Positions 9,080 through 17,949 of a stretch of 64,000 nt of DNA are shown in pieces. Within the stretch, counting starts at the first letter, position 1; each line of letters opens with the position of its first letter. The notes beneath the pieces are model-generated. The model was not told where the DNA came from, made no database searches, and saw only the letters and a program-made list of their open reading frames with translations. The stretch is taken from the NCBI RefSeq assembly GCF_006517815.1, contig NZ_CP041198.1:744001-808000 (forward strand), written 5' to 3'. Source of the stretch: Pseudarthrobacter sp. NIBRBAC000502770 (GTDB lineage: Bacteria > Actinomycetota > Actinomycetes > Actinomycetales > Micrococcaceae). The position numbers were made by a program, and so were the translations under genes.

Positions 9080-9105
9080 TGGACGTTTCGTCCATTGACT
9101 GGACG
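9080..9105 (+). promoter_or_regulatory. Palindromic operator plus extra half-site upstream of the MHS transporter gene
   Basis: TGGACG-TTT-CGTCCA is a perfect 6-3-6 inverted repeat at 9080-9094. A third TGGACG follows at 9100-9105, one and a half helical turns further on. The sites lie about 85-110 bases before the transporter start, in the shared region with narK. No regulator gene is adjacent, so the binding protein is unknown; an IclR- or GntR-type repressor is a guess. Confidence 0.5.
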
Positions 9106-9189
9106 TTGGGAAGTAAGATCAAACTCTAACTATTCGAGCCGGGAGGCAGTACTGCCTGCGCCCGGCCGGTCACACGAAAGCGTTTACCC

Positions 9190-10599
9190 ATGTCATCCAC
9201 CGATACCACCAAGGTGCCTGGTTCGCACCAGCCGGTGAACTCCCGCGGCCGCGTCATCGTGGCAAGCCTGATCGGCACCACCGTGGAGTTCTACGACTTC
9301 TACGTCTATGCCACGGCCGCCGTGCTCGTGTTCCCGAAGCTCTTCTTCCCGGGCGCGAACGAAACCACCCAGCTGCTGAGCTCCTTCGCCGTCTTCGGCG
9401 TGGCCTTCATCGCCCGCCCCCTCGGCTCGATTGTCTTCGGGCACTTCGGCGACAAGTTCGGCCGCAAGGGAACCCTTGTTGCGTCGCTGCTGACCATGGG
9501 CATCGCCACCTTCCTCATCGGCTGCCTTCCCACGGCGCTGGTTCCGGGCTGGGAGTTCTGGGCTCCGGCCATGCTGGTGGTCATGCGCTTCGCCCAGGGC
9601 CTGGCCCTCGGCGGCGAGTGGAGCGGCGCGGCCCTGCTGGCCACCGAGAACGCCCCGGCCAACAAGCGCGCCGTCTACGGCACTTTCCCGCAGCTCGGAG
9701 CCCCCATTGGCTTCATCATCGCCAACGTCATCTTCCTGGTGGCAAGCTACACGCTGACACCGGAGGCCTTCGCGGCCTGGGGCTGGCGCGTGCCGTTCCT
9801 GCTCAGCGCCGTCATGGTGATCCTGGGCCTCTACGTCCGGCTCAAGTTGATCGAAACCCCCGCCTTCACCAAGGTGGTGGAGTCCAACGAGGTAGCCAAG
9901 CTGCCGCTGGGACGCGTCTTCAAGTCCAGCTGGCGCCAGCTGATCCTGGGCACCTTCATCATGCTGGCCACCTATGTGCTGTTCTACCTGATGACCACGT
10001 TCACGCTGACCTACGGCACCAAGCCCACCCTGGCCGGCGCTCAGGCCGCCGCAGAAAAGGCCGGCAAACCCATGTCCGAAGCCGCCGCCGCAGCGTTCGT
10101 TCCCGGCCTGGGCTACTCCCGCAACGACTTCCTCTGGATGCTGATTGCCGGCGTCGTCTTCTTCGGCATCTTCACCCTGGTTTCCGGCCCGCTGGCCGAG
10201 AAGCACGGCCGCCGCAAGATGCTGATGGCCGTCACCGCCGGCATCTTCGTGTTCGGCCTGCTGTTCGTCCCCCTGTTCAGCGGCGGCTTCGTGGGCACCA
10301 TGGGCCTGCTGATCCTCGGTTTCTCCCTCATGGGCCTGACCTTCGGGCCCATGGGCGCGCTGCTGCCGGAACTGTTCCCCACGAACGTCCGCTACACCGG
10401 CTCGGCCATCAGCTACAACTTCTCCAGCATCCTGGGTGCCGCGGTGGCCCCGTTCATCGCAGTGGCCCTGTGGGAAGCCGCGAAGGGCAGCCCTGTCCTG
10501 GTGGGCGTCTACCTGACGTCCATGGCCGTGCTGACCCTGATCGCGCTGTTCCTGACGCGCGAGACCCGCGACCTTGACTACGAGAACAACGTGGCCTGA
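9190..10599 (+). CDS. MHS-family (metabolite:H+ symporter) MFS transporter
   Basis: A 469-residue permease of the MHS/ShiA/ProP branch of the major facilitator superfamily. The opening GTTVEFYDFYVYATAAVLVFP and the motif GHFGDKFGRKGTL between helices 2 and 3 are typical, as is RFAQGLALGGEWSGAALLATE. A central cytoplasmic loop (YGTKPTLAGAQAAAEKAGK) is somewhat long. Members carry shikimate, proline/betaine, citrate, alpha-ketoglutarate or aromatic acids with protons. The substrate cannot be told here. The gene is monocistronic, between a divergent promoter region with a palindromic operator and a strong terminator. ATG 9190 follows a weak GAAAG site. Confidence 0.88.
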   Translation: MSSTDTTKVPGSHQPVNSRGRVIVASLIGTTVEFYDFYVYATAAVLVFPKLFFPGANETTQLLSSFAVFGVAFIARPLGSIVFGHFGDKFGRKGTLVASLLTMGIATFLIGCLPTALVPGWEFWAPAMLVVMRFAQGLALGGEWSGAALLATENAPANKRAVYGTFPQLGAPIGFIIANVIFLVASYTLTPEAFAAWGWRVPFLLSAVMVILGLYVRLKLIETPAFTKVVESNEVAKLPLGRVFKSSWRQLILGTFIMLATYVLFYLMTTFTLTYGTKPTLAGAQAAAEKAGKPMSEAAAAAFVPGLGYSRNDFLWMLIAGVVFFGIFTLVSGPLAEKHGRRKMLMAVTAGIFVFGLLFVPLFSGGFVGTMGLLILGFSLMGLTFGPMGALLPELFPTNVRYTGSAISYNFSSILGAAVAPFIAVALWEAAKGSPVLVGVYLTSMAVLTLIALFLTRETRDLDYENNVA

Positions 10600-10612
10600 T
10601 TTCCAACGCCAC

Positions 10613-10650
10613 AATGCCCGGCGCGGCCATCCGGCCCGCCGGGCATTTTC
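10613..10650 (+). terminator. Rho-independent terminator after the MHS transporter gene
   Basis: AATGCCCGGC and its exact inverse GCCGGGCATT (10638-10647) form a 10-bp stem ending in TTTT. It sits 14 bases after the stop codon and five bases from the end of the convergent amidotransferase gene, so it may serve both. Confidence 0.8.
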
Positions 10651-10654
10651 ATGC

Positions 10655-11386
10655 TCACCGGGCGTAGCGGGCCACGAAGTTCTTCAGCACCGCCATGGGC
10701 TCGGTGATCGTGAATTGCCGTGCCGCGGCCATGAGCTCTTCAGCTGATTCCGGCGGAAAGTACCCGGCGTCCCGGTAGATATCGATCCGCGTCACCAATC
10801 CGTCGGCGTCCAGCTCCGGGTGGAACTGGGTGGCATAAAGGTTGGTCCTGACGCGGAACATGTGGACCGGGCAGGTGGCGGCCCGTGCCAGCAGGACGGC
10901 GTGCGGGGGCAGTGAGCGGACGGCTTCCTTGTGCCCGGTCAATGCCGTGAAGGTTTGAGGTACGCCCTGCAGGATGGGGTCCTGGAGGCCTTCGGCGGTC
11001 AGTTCCACCTCCACCGCGCCGAGGGGCTCGCCATAGGTCCGGTCGATCACGGCGCCCTGGTGGCTGCCCAAGGTGCCCACCCCGTAGCAGGCGCCAAGGA
11101 ACGGAAAGTCGCGGGCCACCAGCTGGTCCAGCAGCGCGGCAAGCTCCCGCTCCACCCGGTGCTGGACCGGGGTCTTTTGCTCCGGCGGATCGCTGGAGGT
11201 GAACGGGCTGCCGCCGACGATGACGCCGGAATAATCCGCAAGATCCAGCGCGGGCAGGGGAGTGGCCTCAAGCCTGACCCGGCGGAGCTCCCGTTCCTCA
11301 AGCCCGCCGTACCTAAGGTAGGCGGCGTATTCATCCTCCGCGGCAGCATTTTCAGCACGTGATGCGAGGAGGAGGAATGGCAGCAT
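10655..11386 (-). CDS. Class I glutamine amidotransferase-like protein
   Basis: A 243-residue stand-alone class I amidotransferase domain. The oxyanion strand and nucleophile lie in FPFLGACYGVGTLGSH, and the His-Glu of the triad lie in YATQFHPELDADG. DYSGVIVGGSPFT is the usual entry strand. It resembles GMP-synthase-like GATase paralogues annotated as glutamine amidotransferase or glutamine-hydrolysing GMP synthase-like proteins. No synthase partner is encoded nearby, so the acceptor substrate is unknown. It ends close to the terminator it shares with the convergent transporter gene. Confidence 0.8.
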   Translation of the reverse strand: MLPFLLLASRAENAAAEDEYAAYLRYGGLEERELRRVRLEATPLPALDLADYSGVIVGGSPFTSSDPPEQKTPVQHRVERELAALLDQLVARDFPFLGACYGVGTLGSHQGAVIDRTYGEPLGAVEVELTAEGLQDPILQGVPQTFTALTGHKEAVRSLPPHAVLLARAATCPVHMFRVRTNLYATQFHPELDADGLVTRIDIYRDAGYFPPESAEELMAAARQFTITEPMAVLKNFVARYAR

Positions 11387-11493
11387 GAGCTAAGTCTGCA
11401 TCCTGGCGGCGCCGCCTGCCAGCACAGCCGTGCGCGTAGCAGCGCCGCATAGGTGGATGTCTAGCCGGGGCGGATGGTAGGCCCGGCGAACGC

Positions 11494-11931
11494 TCAGCCT
11501 GTGGGCTGCGCCAGGGAGCGGCGGGACTGGGACCGGGCCGCAGGGTCGGCGTGGCGGTGCACCAGCTTCCAGTAGCCCTCCTCGCGGCGGAAGATGCTGG
11601 TCACGCGCAGCGCGAACTCCTCTGTGGCGGCAGCGCCGTCCAGGCGGGCCCGGAAGTGTTCGGTCTCCACCAGGTACGCGGTGTCGCGGGCCGTGTAGGA
11701 GGTGACGGTATCGAAGCCGAGCATCTCGCCGTCGCGGAACTGCCGCGCCGCCTGGTCCAGCCGGGCCTCCACCTGGGCCCAGCCGCGGGCTATCCCGCCG
11801 AACGGGTTGGCCAGGGTGACGTCGTCCAGCCGGGAGTACAGTTCCTTGATCGGGGCGGTGTTGCCCCGGGTGATCTCGGGAACCGCCTGGTGGTAGCGGG
11901 CCACTTCTTCCTGGAAACTTGGTGCCAGCAT
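11494..11931 (-). CDS. SnoaL/NTF2-like fold protein
   Basis: The 145-residue product has the length and pattern of the NTF2-like superfamily (SnoaL-like/DUF4440). It has an N-terminal helix with ARYHQAVPEITRGN, a DDVTLANPFGGIARGWAQVEARL segment, and C-terminal strands ending in SIFRREEGYWKLVHRHAD. Such domains bind small hydrophobic ligands or act as isomerases or cyclases; no specific function can be assigned. The gene starts eight bases after the acyl-CoA carboxylase alpha gene on the same strand, so it is probably its co-transcribed tail. Confidence 0.75.
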   Translation of the reverse strand: MLAPSFQEEVARYHQAVPEITRGNTAPIKELYSRLDDVTLANPFGGIARGWAQVEARLDQAARQFRDGEMLGFDTVTSYTARDTAYLVETEHFRARLDGAAATEEFALRVTSIFRREEGYWKLVHRHADPAARSQSRRSLAQPTG

Positions 11932-11939
11932 CCGGCTTC

Positions 11940-13748
11940 CTAGTCTTCGATCGTGGCGATGATGGCGCCCGCGGACACCGTTTCGCCGGCGGTTGCTGTC
12001 AGGCCCGTAATGGTGCCGGACCGGTGCGCGGTGAGGGGCTGCTCCATCTTCATGGCCTCCAGGACCACCACCAGGTCGCCCTCGGACACCACGTCACCGT
12101 GCGAAACGGCGACCTTCACGATGGTTCCCTGCATGGGGGAAGTGAGGGCGTTGCCCGTGGCGGCAGCGGGACCTGCGGAACGTGAGCGCTTCTTGGACTT
12201 GCCGGGCTTGCCGGCGGCTGCGGCGATGCCGGGGGTGCCCAGGGATGCCGGGAGCACCACTTCCAGGCGCTTGCCGCCCACCTCGACGACGACGCGCTGG
12301 CGTTCGCCGGCGTCGGCCTCTTCTTCCGCGGTGCCGCTGGGTGTCCAGGCGGGGATGTCGTTGACGAAGGCGGTCTCGATCCAGCGGGTGTGGACCTTGA
12401 ACGGGCCGTCCGCGGGGGCGAAGTCGGGGTTGCTGACCACGGCGAGATCGAACGGGATGACGGTGGGAATGCCCTCGACCACCATTTCCTCCAGGGCACG
12501 CCGGGAGCGCTGCAGTGCCTGGGTGCGGGTGGCGCCGGTAACGACCAGCTTCGAGAGCATCGAGTCGAAGTTGCCGCTGATGACGTCACCCTGCTCCACG
12601 CCGGAGTCGATCCGCACGCCGGGCCCGGTGGGGTTCTTCAGGACACTGATGGTGCCGGGGGAGGGCAGGAAGTTCCGGCCCGGGTCCTCGCCGGTGATGC
12701 GGAATTCGATGGAGTGGCCGCGGACCTCGGGGTCGCCGTAGCCCAGTGCCTCGCCGCGGGCCAGCCGGAACTGCTCGCGGACCAGGTCGATTCCAGTGAC
12801 TTCCTCGGAGACGCAATGCTCCACCTGGAGGCGGGTGTTGACCTCAAGGAAGGAAATGGTGCCGTCCTGGCCCACCAGGAATTCGCAGGTCCCCGCGCCC
12901 AGGTAGCCGGCTTCCTTCAGGATGGCCTTGGAGGATTCGTAAAGCCGCTGGTTCTGTTCCGGGGTGAGGAACGGGGCCGGGGCCTCCTCCACGAGCTTCT
13001 GGTTGCGGCGCTGCAGGGAGCAGTCGCGGGTGGAGACCACCACGACGTTGCCGTGTGCGTCGGCCAGGCATTGGGTCTCAACGTGCCGGGGAGCGTCCAG
13101 GAAGCGCTCGATGAAGCACTCGCCGCGGCCGAAGGCGGCTGTGGCTTCACGGACGGCGGATTCGAAGAGCTCGGGGATTTCCTCGCGGGTGCGGGCCACT
13201 TTGATGCCGCGTCCTCCGCCGCCGAAGGCCGCCTTGATGGCCACGGGCAGGCCGAACTTGTCCACGAATTCCAGGATTTCCTCGGCGGATTCCACGGGGT
13301 CTGCGGTGCCGGGGACCTGCGGGGCGCCGACCTTCTCGGCGATGTGGCGGGCCTGGACCTTGTCGCCCAGGGCGGAGATGGCCTCGGGGGAGGGGCCGAT
13401 CCAGGTGATGCCGGCGGCGATGACCTTGGCGGCGAAATCTGCGTTCTCCGCCAGGAACCCATAGCCGGGGTGGATGGCGTCGGCCCCGGCCTGGCGGGCG
13501 GCGTCAATGATCTTGTCCATCACCAGGTACGACTCGGCGGCCGTGGTGCCACCCAGGGCATAGGCCTCGTCAGCGAGCCGGACGTGCAGTGCGTCGCGGT
13601 CCGGGTCGGCGTAGACAGCCACGGAGGCGATGCCTTCGTCCCGGGCCGCCCGGATGATCCGCACGGCGATTTCGCCGCGGTTGGCGATCAGCACCTTTGT
13701 GAGGCTGGGCTGCGTGGTTCCTGCGGACTGCTCCAAATTTGCTGACAA
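11940..13748 (-). CDS. Acyl-CoA carboxylase alpha subunit (biotin carboxylase plus biotin carrier domain)
   Basis: A 602-residue AccA3/BccA-like protein. It carboxylates its own biotin with bicarbonate and ATP, then hands CO2 to a beta subunit to make malonyl-, propionyl- or longer acyl-CoA products. The N-terminal biotin carboxylase starts [19 protein letters not shown]. It has the ATP-grasp glycine loop [10 protein letters not shown] and the active-site region [10 protein letters not shown]. An Ala/Lys-rich linker leads to the biotinyl domain with EAMKMEQ, the lysine at residue 567. The start is TTG 13748, fixed by AAGGAG five bases upstream. The beta and epsilon genes lie 10 kb away but share an upstream palindrome with this gene. 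Confidence 0.93.
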   Translation of the reverse strand: MSANLEQSAGTTQPSLTKVLIANRGEIAVRIIRAARDEGIASVAVYADPDRDALHVRLADEAYALGGTTAAESYLVMDKIIDAARQAGADAIHPGYGFLAENADFAAKVIAAGITWIGPSPEAISALGDKVQARHIAEKVGAPQVPGTADPVESAEEILEFVDKFGLPVAIKAAFGGGGRGIKVARTREEIPELFESAVREATAAFGRGECFIERFLDAPRHVETQCLADAHGNVVVVSTRDCSLQRRNQKLVEEAPAPFLTPEQNQRLYESSKAILKEAGYLGAGTCEFLVGQDGTISFLEVNTRLQVEHCVSEEVTGIDLVREQFRLARGEALGYGDPEVRGHSIEFRITGEDPGRNFLPSPGTISVLKNPTGPGVRIDSGVEQGDVISGNFDSMLSKLVVTGATRTQALQRSRRALEEMVVEGIPTVIPFDLAVVSNPDFAPADGPFKVHTRWIETAFVNDIPAWTPSGTAEEEADAGERQRVVVEVGGKRLEVVLPASLGTPGIAAAAGKPGKSKKRSRSAGPAAATGNALTSPMQGTIVKVAVSHGDVVSEGDLVVVLEAMKMEQPLTAHRSGTITGLTATAGETVSAGAIIATIED

Positions 13749-13801
13749 GGCGTCTCCTTCTTTCCTTCAGGGAGCCTAGCGCGGTTTTGGAGGTTCCGCC
13801 G

Positions 13802-13828
13802 ATATTACTTGCGGAATCCGCGTGTAAA
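13802..13828 (-). promoter_or_regulatory. Candidate promoter of the carboxylase alpha gene
   Basis: On the minus strand a near-consensus -10 TAATAT (13802-13807) follows TTTACA (13823-13828) with a 15-base spacer. The predicted transcription start is near 13795, leaving a leader of about 47 bases with a strong ribosome site. Confidence 0.5.
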
Positions 13829-13839
13829 GCAGCCTTCCT

Positions 13840-13856
13840 TTGTAGGGAAGCTACAA
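13840..13856 (-). promoter_or_regulatory. Palindrome upstream of carboxylase alpha, shared with carboxylase beta
   Basis: TTGTAG-GGAAG-CTACAA is a perfect 6-5-6 inverted repeat, 11 bases upstream of the candidate -35 and centred about 53 bases before the predicted start. That position suits an activator. A near copy lies upstream of accD at 23911-23926. Confidence 0.6.
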
Positions 13857-13878
13857 GGGTGCCTAAAAAAGCACACGC

Positions 13879-14523
13879 CTACCGCGGCGGCCAGAGATCC
13901 GTGATGCGCACATTGGCGGCGGCGAGCAGGCCCCGCAGGGTGGAGACGGAAAGGCCGACGACGGCGTGCGGGTCGCCGTCGACCTTGCGGATGAAAGCGC
14001 CGCCCAGGCCGTCGATGGTGAAGGAACCTGCGCAGTGCAGCGGTTCACCGGTGGCGATGTAGGCGTCAATCTCCTCCGGGGCCATGTCCAGGAAGGAAAC
14101 CTCGGCGGAGGCGACCGCCCCGAGCGTGGCGCCCGAGCCGCGGCCGCCGCCGGCGTCGTCGTCCGTGTCCCGGCAGTCCACCAGCCAGTGCCCGGTGTGC
14201 AGCACCCCCGCGCTGCCGCTCATCCGCAGCATCCGGTCGCGGGCGACGTCGGCCGTGTACGGCTTGCCGTGCGCCTCGCCGTCGAACTCGAAGACGGAGT
14301 CGCAGCCCAGCACCAGGGCGCCCTCCGCTTCCGGCAGGGATGCGACGGCCTCCGCCTTGGCCCGGGCCAGCAGCAGTGCGGTGTCGTGCGGGTCCGTCAC
14401 GCCGTACCGTTCCTGGACGGCCGCCTCGTCGACGTCGGAAACCAGCACGGTGTGCCGGATGCCGGCCTCGGCCAGGAGCTTGGTGCGGGCGGGGGACTGG
14501 GACGCGAGGATCAGATGGAGCAC
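13879..14523 (-). CDS. maf: Maf-family nucleotide pyrophosphatase
   Basis: The 214-residue protein starts with the Maf motif LILASQSPARTKLLAEAGI. It contains the conserved GCDSVFEFDGEAHGKPYT and GSFTIDGLGGAFIRKVDGD stretches that form the nucleotide and metal site. Maf proteins hydrolyse non-canonical or surplus nucleoside triphosphates to monophosphates and have been linked to septum formation. The usual GCD signature is intact, so it is likely active. A low-complexity DDDAGGGRGSG insert sits in the middle. It starts nine bases after the MMPL transporter gene and is probably the last gene of the tetR-mmpL-maf unit. Confidence 0.88.
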   Translation of the reverse strand: MLHLILASQSPARTKLLAEAGIRHTVLVSDVDEAAVQERYGVTDPHDTALLLARAKAEAVASLPEAEGALVLGCDSVFEFDGEAHGKPYTADVARDRMLRMSGSAGVLHTGHWLVDCRDTDDDAGGGRGSGATLGAVASAEVSFLDMAPEEIDAYIATGEPLHCAGSFTIDGLGGAFIRKVDGDPHAVVGLSVSTLRGLLAAANVRITDLWPPR

Positions 14524-14532
14524 GGTCCCAGC

Positions 14533-17055
14533 CTAGTGGACCAGTTCGCCGGGCACCGGCGTCCCCTGGCCACGGTTGAGCCTGGCACCTTCCACGTCCA
14601 CATCCGGCAGGATCCGGTCCAGCCAACGCGGCAGCCACCAGGACCTGGCACCCAGCAGGTACATCACGGCCGGAACGATGGTCATCCGGACCACGAACGC
14701 GTCAAACAGGACGCCAAAGGCCATTGCGAAGCCCAGCGGCCGGACCATGGTGAGGTGGCTGAAGATGAAGCCGGAGAACACGCTGACCATGATGATCGCG
14801 GCGGCGGTGACCACGGCGGCTGCGTGCCGGAACCCCACCCTGACCGCTTCCTTGGCGGATGATCCGTGCATGTAGGCCTCGCGCATGCCGGAGGCGATGA
14901 ACACCTGGTAGTCCATGGCGAGGCCGAACAGCACGCCGATCAGGATGATGGGCAGGAAGCTCAGCACGGCGCCGGGGTTGGCCACGTCGAAGATATTCCC
15001 CAGCCAGCCCCACTGGTAGACGGCCACGACGGCGCCGAAGGCGGCCGACAGCGACAGCAGGAAGCCGCCCGTGGCCAGCAGCGGCACCACGATGGAGCGG
15101 AACACCAGCAGCAGCAGGACCAGGGACAGTCCGACGACGATCGCCAGGTAGGGCGGCAGGGCGTCGCCGAGCTTGGTGGAGACATCCACGTTGCCGGCAG
15201 TCTGGCCGGTCAGGCCCATGGCGACGTCGTAGTCGGCCTTGATCTCCCCGTTCAGGCCGCGGAGGTCGGCGACCACCTTGACCGTGCTGGCGCTGGCGGG
15301 ACCTTCCTTGGGGATGACCTGGAAGACGGCGGTGCGGCGGTCTTCGCTGAGGGCCACCGGCACGGCTGCCACCACGTTGTCCACGGCACGGAGCTTGTCC
15401 GCGATGTCGTACTGCAGCTTCTGCGCCTGCGCCGCATCCAAGTTCGCGGGGAACTCGCCCACGGCCACGATGGGGCCGGTGACGCCCTCGCCGAAGCTGC
15501 GTGCGGTCAGGTCGTAGGCGTGGTAGGCCTCGGACTCCACGGGCTCGGATCCGCCGTCAGGCAGTGCCAGCTGGAGCTGGGTGGCAGGCAATGCCAGGGT
15601 GCCCAGCAGGAGGACGCCGGCGACGAGCGCAATCCAGGGGTGCTTGGTGACCAGGCCGCCCCACCCGTGGGTGCTTCGTTCGCGGTCGGTGGCAAGGTCC
15701 GCCGCCTCGTGGCCCGGTTCGGCGTTGTGGGCCTCGGACTTGGCCCATGCCCGCCTGGAGATGATGCGGCGGCCGATCAGGGACAACATGGCGGGGGTCA
15801 GGGTGATGGCGACCAGTACCGCCACCGCCACGGTTCCTGCGGCTGCCAGGCCCATGACGGTGAGGAACGGCAGACCGGGGACCACCAGGGCGGCGAGGGC
15901 AATGATCACGGTGAGGCCGGCGAAGACGACGGCGTTGCCGGAGGTTCCGTTGGCCCGGGCCACGGATTCTTCAGGGTCCATTCCGCCCAGGAGCTGGGTC
16001 CGGTGCCGGTTGACGATGAACAGCGAGTAGTCGATGCCGACAGCCAGGCCCAGCATGAGGGCCAGCATGGGGGAGATGGAGCTCATGTCGAACAGGCCGG
16101 AGAGGGCAAAGGTGATGCCTACGCCCACACCGACCCCGATGATGGCCATCAGCAGCGGCAGGCCGGCCGCGATCAGCGTTCCCAGCATGAGGATCAGGAC
16201 CAGGGCCGCGACGGCGATGCCGACGATTTCCGCTGTGCCGAACAGGGCCGAGATGTCTTCGGTGATTTCCTTGCTGGCAAAGGCCTTGACGCCTGCGGAG
16301 GACGTCTCGTGGGCGATTTCCTGTACCTGCTTGCGGACCGAGGGGGCCAGGCCGTTGATGGAGGTGTTGAACTGAACCTGGGCCACGGCGGCCTTGTTGT
16401 CCGCGGACACGAACCGGATGGCCGAGGCCGCCTGGGCCTGGCGCTTGCCAAGTTCCAGCTTCGCCTTGTTGGCCTGCAGTTCCTGTGCGCCGGCGTCGAG
16501 TTTGGCCTGGCCGGCGGCCAGCGCTGCCTTCTGCTGGCCAAGTTGTGCCTCGACCACGGCCGCGGGCGCACCGGCGGCGGTGAGCTGCTGTTCAGCCGCT
16601 GCCAGCTGCGCCTTGCCCGCCTCCAGCTGGGCGCGGGAGGCATCCAGCTGCGCCTGGCCGGCCGCCAGTTGCTGTTCGCCGTCGGTGATGGCCTTGCCGG
16701 CCTGGTCCACCTGGGCCTGGGTGGTGAACGGATCAACCGTGCCGCGGACCTCGGGGAGGGCTTGCAGCTTCTTCAGCGCATCCGTCACGGCCGCCCGGCT
16801 CCCGGCCGTGAATCCGCCGTCGGGGGCTTCGAAGACGATCGTGGCGCTTCCGCCCGAGGCTGCGGGCAAATCCTGCTTGAGCTTGTCCGCGATCCGCTGG
16901 GTCTCGGTGCCCGGGATCTGGAAGTTGTTTGACAGCGTGCCGTGGAAAGCCGCGGCGGAACCGCCGACGGCCACCAGGACGGCAAGCCAGAGGGAAATGA
17001 CAAGCCAGCGCCGGCGGTACGAGAACTTGCCGAGGCGGTAAAGGAGGAGTGCCAT
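14533..17055 (-). CDS. MMPL/RND-family transporter with periplasmic coiled-coil insert
   Basis: An 840-residue MMPL-type exporter with two repeats of a single helix, a large extracellular domain and five clustered helices. MALLLYRLGKFSYRRRW leads into helix 1, and GIDYSLFIVNRHR and AMDYQVFIASGMREAY are the paired Asp-Tyr motifs of the proton relay. The first extracellular domain carries about 90 residues of heptad-like Leu/Ala/Gln repeats (GEQQLAAGQAQLDASRAQLE onward, roughly residues 120-210), a coiled coil as in YhgE/Pip-type proteins. It probably exports lipids or hydrophobic drugs. It starts 18 bases after the tetR gene, its likely repressor. Confidence 0.88.
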   Translation of the reverse strand: MALLLYRLGKFSYRRRWLVISLWLAVLVAVGGSAAAFHGTLSNNFQIPGTETQRIADKLKQDLPAASGGSATIVFEAPDGGFTAGSRAAVTDALKKLQALPEVRGTVDPFTTQAQVDQAGKAITDGEQQLAAGQAQLDASRAQLEAGKAQLAAAEQQLTAAGAPAAVVEAQLGQQKAALAAGQAKLDAGAQELQANKAKLELGKRQAQAASAIRFVSADNKAAVAQVQFNTSINGLAPSVRKQVQEIAHETSSAGVKAFASKEITEDISALFGTAEIVGIAVAALVLILMLGTLIAAGLPLLMAIIGVGVGVGITFALSGLFDMSSISPMLALMLGLAVGIDYSLFIVNRHRTQLLGGMDPEESVARANGTSGNAVVFAGLTVIIALAALVVPGLPFLTVMGLAAAGTVAVAVLVAITLTPAMLSLIGRRIISRRAWAKSEAHNAEPGHEAADLATDRERSTHGWGGLVTKHPWIALVAGVLLLGTLALPATQLQLALPDGGSEPVESEAYHAYDLTARSFGEGVTGPIVAVGEFPANLDAAQAQKLQYDIADKLRAVDNVVAAVPVALSEDRRTAVFQVIPKEGPASASTVKVVADLRGLNGEIKADYDVAMGLTGQTAGNVDVSTKLGDALPPYLAIVVGLSLVLLLLVFRSIVVPLLATGGFLLSLSAAFGAVVAVYQWGWLGNIFDVANPGAVLSFLPIILIGVLFGLAMDYQVFIASGMREAYMHGSSAKEAVRVGFRHAAAVVTAAAIIMVSVFSGFIFSHLTMVRPLGFAMAFGVLFDAFVVRMTIVPAVMYLLGARSWWLPRWLDRILPDVDVEGARLNRGQGTPVPGELVH

Positions 17056-17073
17056 GCGGGAGGACCGATCTGA

Positions 17074-17763
17074 TCAGGAGGAACGGGTGGCGGATGTGAA
17101 AGCGGTGGTGGTGAAGCCGGCGCCCAGCAGGGCCATGGCATCGATGAGCAGTTGGCGGAGTTCGGCCAGGGAGGCGGGTGAGAGGTCCGGGCCGCGCCGG
17201 CTGAACCAGACCTCCATGGCGGCCTTTCCGCAGGAGATGATGGAGCCGGCCAGGGCGTGGACGTAGAGTTCGTCCCGCTCGCCGGGGGTTCCGGCGAGGC
17301 GTTCGCGGGCCACGGTGAAGACCTGGGCCCGGCAGTGGTCCCACGCCTCCAGTTCCGTGTGGGACATCAGCGGACTCTGCTGGGTCAGCGAGAACAGTTC
17401 CGCGAGCGGGGCGATGGCCTTGGGGTCGGCCAGGGCCACCAGGGCGGCCTGGGCCGACTCCAGCATGGGTTCGTCCGCCGGCCGGAGGCGCAGCTGCTGG
17501 ATGGCGTTGTCCAGGAAGCCGTGGACGATGGAGGCCAAGGCGGCGTCGGTGCTGCTGAAGTAGTTGAAGAAGGTACGGCGGGAGATTCCTGCGGTGTCGG
17601 CGATGTCCTCCACCGTGAAGTTTCCGGGGCCTTTGGAACGCAGGAGGCCCAGCGCGGCGTCGGTAATGGCCTGGCGCGTGGCGGCCTTGTTCAGCTCGCG
17701 GCGGGAAGGGGCGGCGGGCATGGCGTCCTGCGGGGTCTCCGGGGAGGAAAGCGGATCTGGCAC
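17074..17763 (-). CDS. TetR-family transcriptional regulator of the MMPL operon
   Basis: A 229-residue TetR-type regulator. The N-terminal helix-turn-helix runs through ITDAALGLLRSKGPGNFTVE and IADTAGISRRTFFNYFSSTD (about residues 32-75). The C-terminal ligand domain is unspecific. It is the first gene of a unit with the MMPL exporter and maf, which suggests local control of efflux. GTG 17763 lies exactly six bases after a TAGTGT -10, so the message is probably leaderless. Two overlapping inverted repeats just upstream are candidate autoregulatory operators. An ATG at residue 15 is the alternative start. Confidence 0.87.
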   Translation of the reverse strand: MPDPLSSPETPQDAMPAAPSRRELNKAATRQAITDAALGLLRSKGPGNFTVEDIADTAGISRRTFFNYFSSTDAALASIVHGFLDNAIQQLRLRPADEPMLESAQAALVALADPKAIAPLAELFSLTQQSPLMSHTELEAWDHCRAQVFTVARERLAGTPGERDELYVHALAGSIISCGKAAMEVWFSRRGPDLSPASLAELRQLLIDAMALLGAGFTTTAFTSATRSS

Positions 17764-17769
17764 AGGCTT

Positions 17770-17799
17770 ACACTACGTGCAACTTTGCACTCTATGCAA
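17770..17799 (-). promoter_or_regulatory. Leaderless promoter and overlapping operators of the tetR gene
   Basis: Minus-strand -10 TAGTGT (17770-17775) lies six bases before GTG 17763. Next to it, GTGCAA-CT-TTGCAC (17777-17790) is a perfect inverted repeat. It overlaps a second one, TTGCA-CTCTA-TGCAA (17785-17799). They cover the -35 region, a typical repressor position. Confidence 0.6.
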
Positions 17800-17949
17800 C
17801 TAATTTCCCGGGTGTAGTGATCTGGATTCACAGGAGAACGAAAGGTTCCCGACAGCCTTTCCTGAACCTGGTGGACGATGCTGGAAATGTCCCGCCGCGA
17901 GGCGTATCACCAGCAGCCGTCAGGCGACGGCGAATGAGGAGACAGAGAA

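Noticed and set aside
14866..16932. 688-residue open frame on the plus strand opposite the MMPL gene
   Set aside because: Composition is His/Gly/Gln/Asp-rich without a fold, and it mirrors the minus-strand codon structure. The MMPL protein has clear family motifs.
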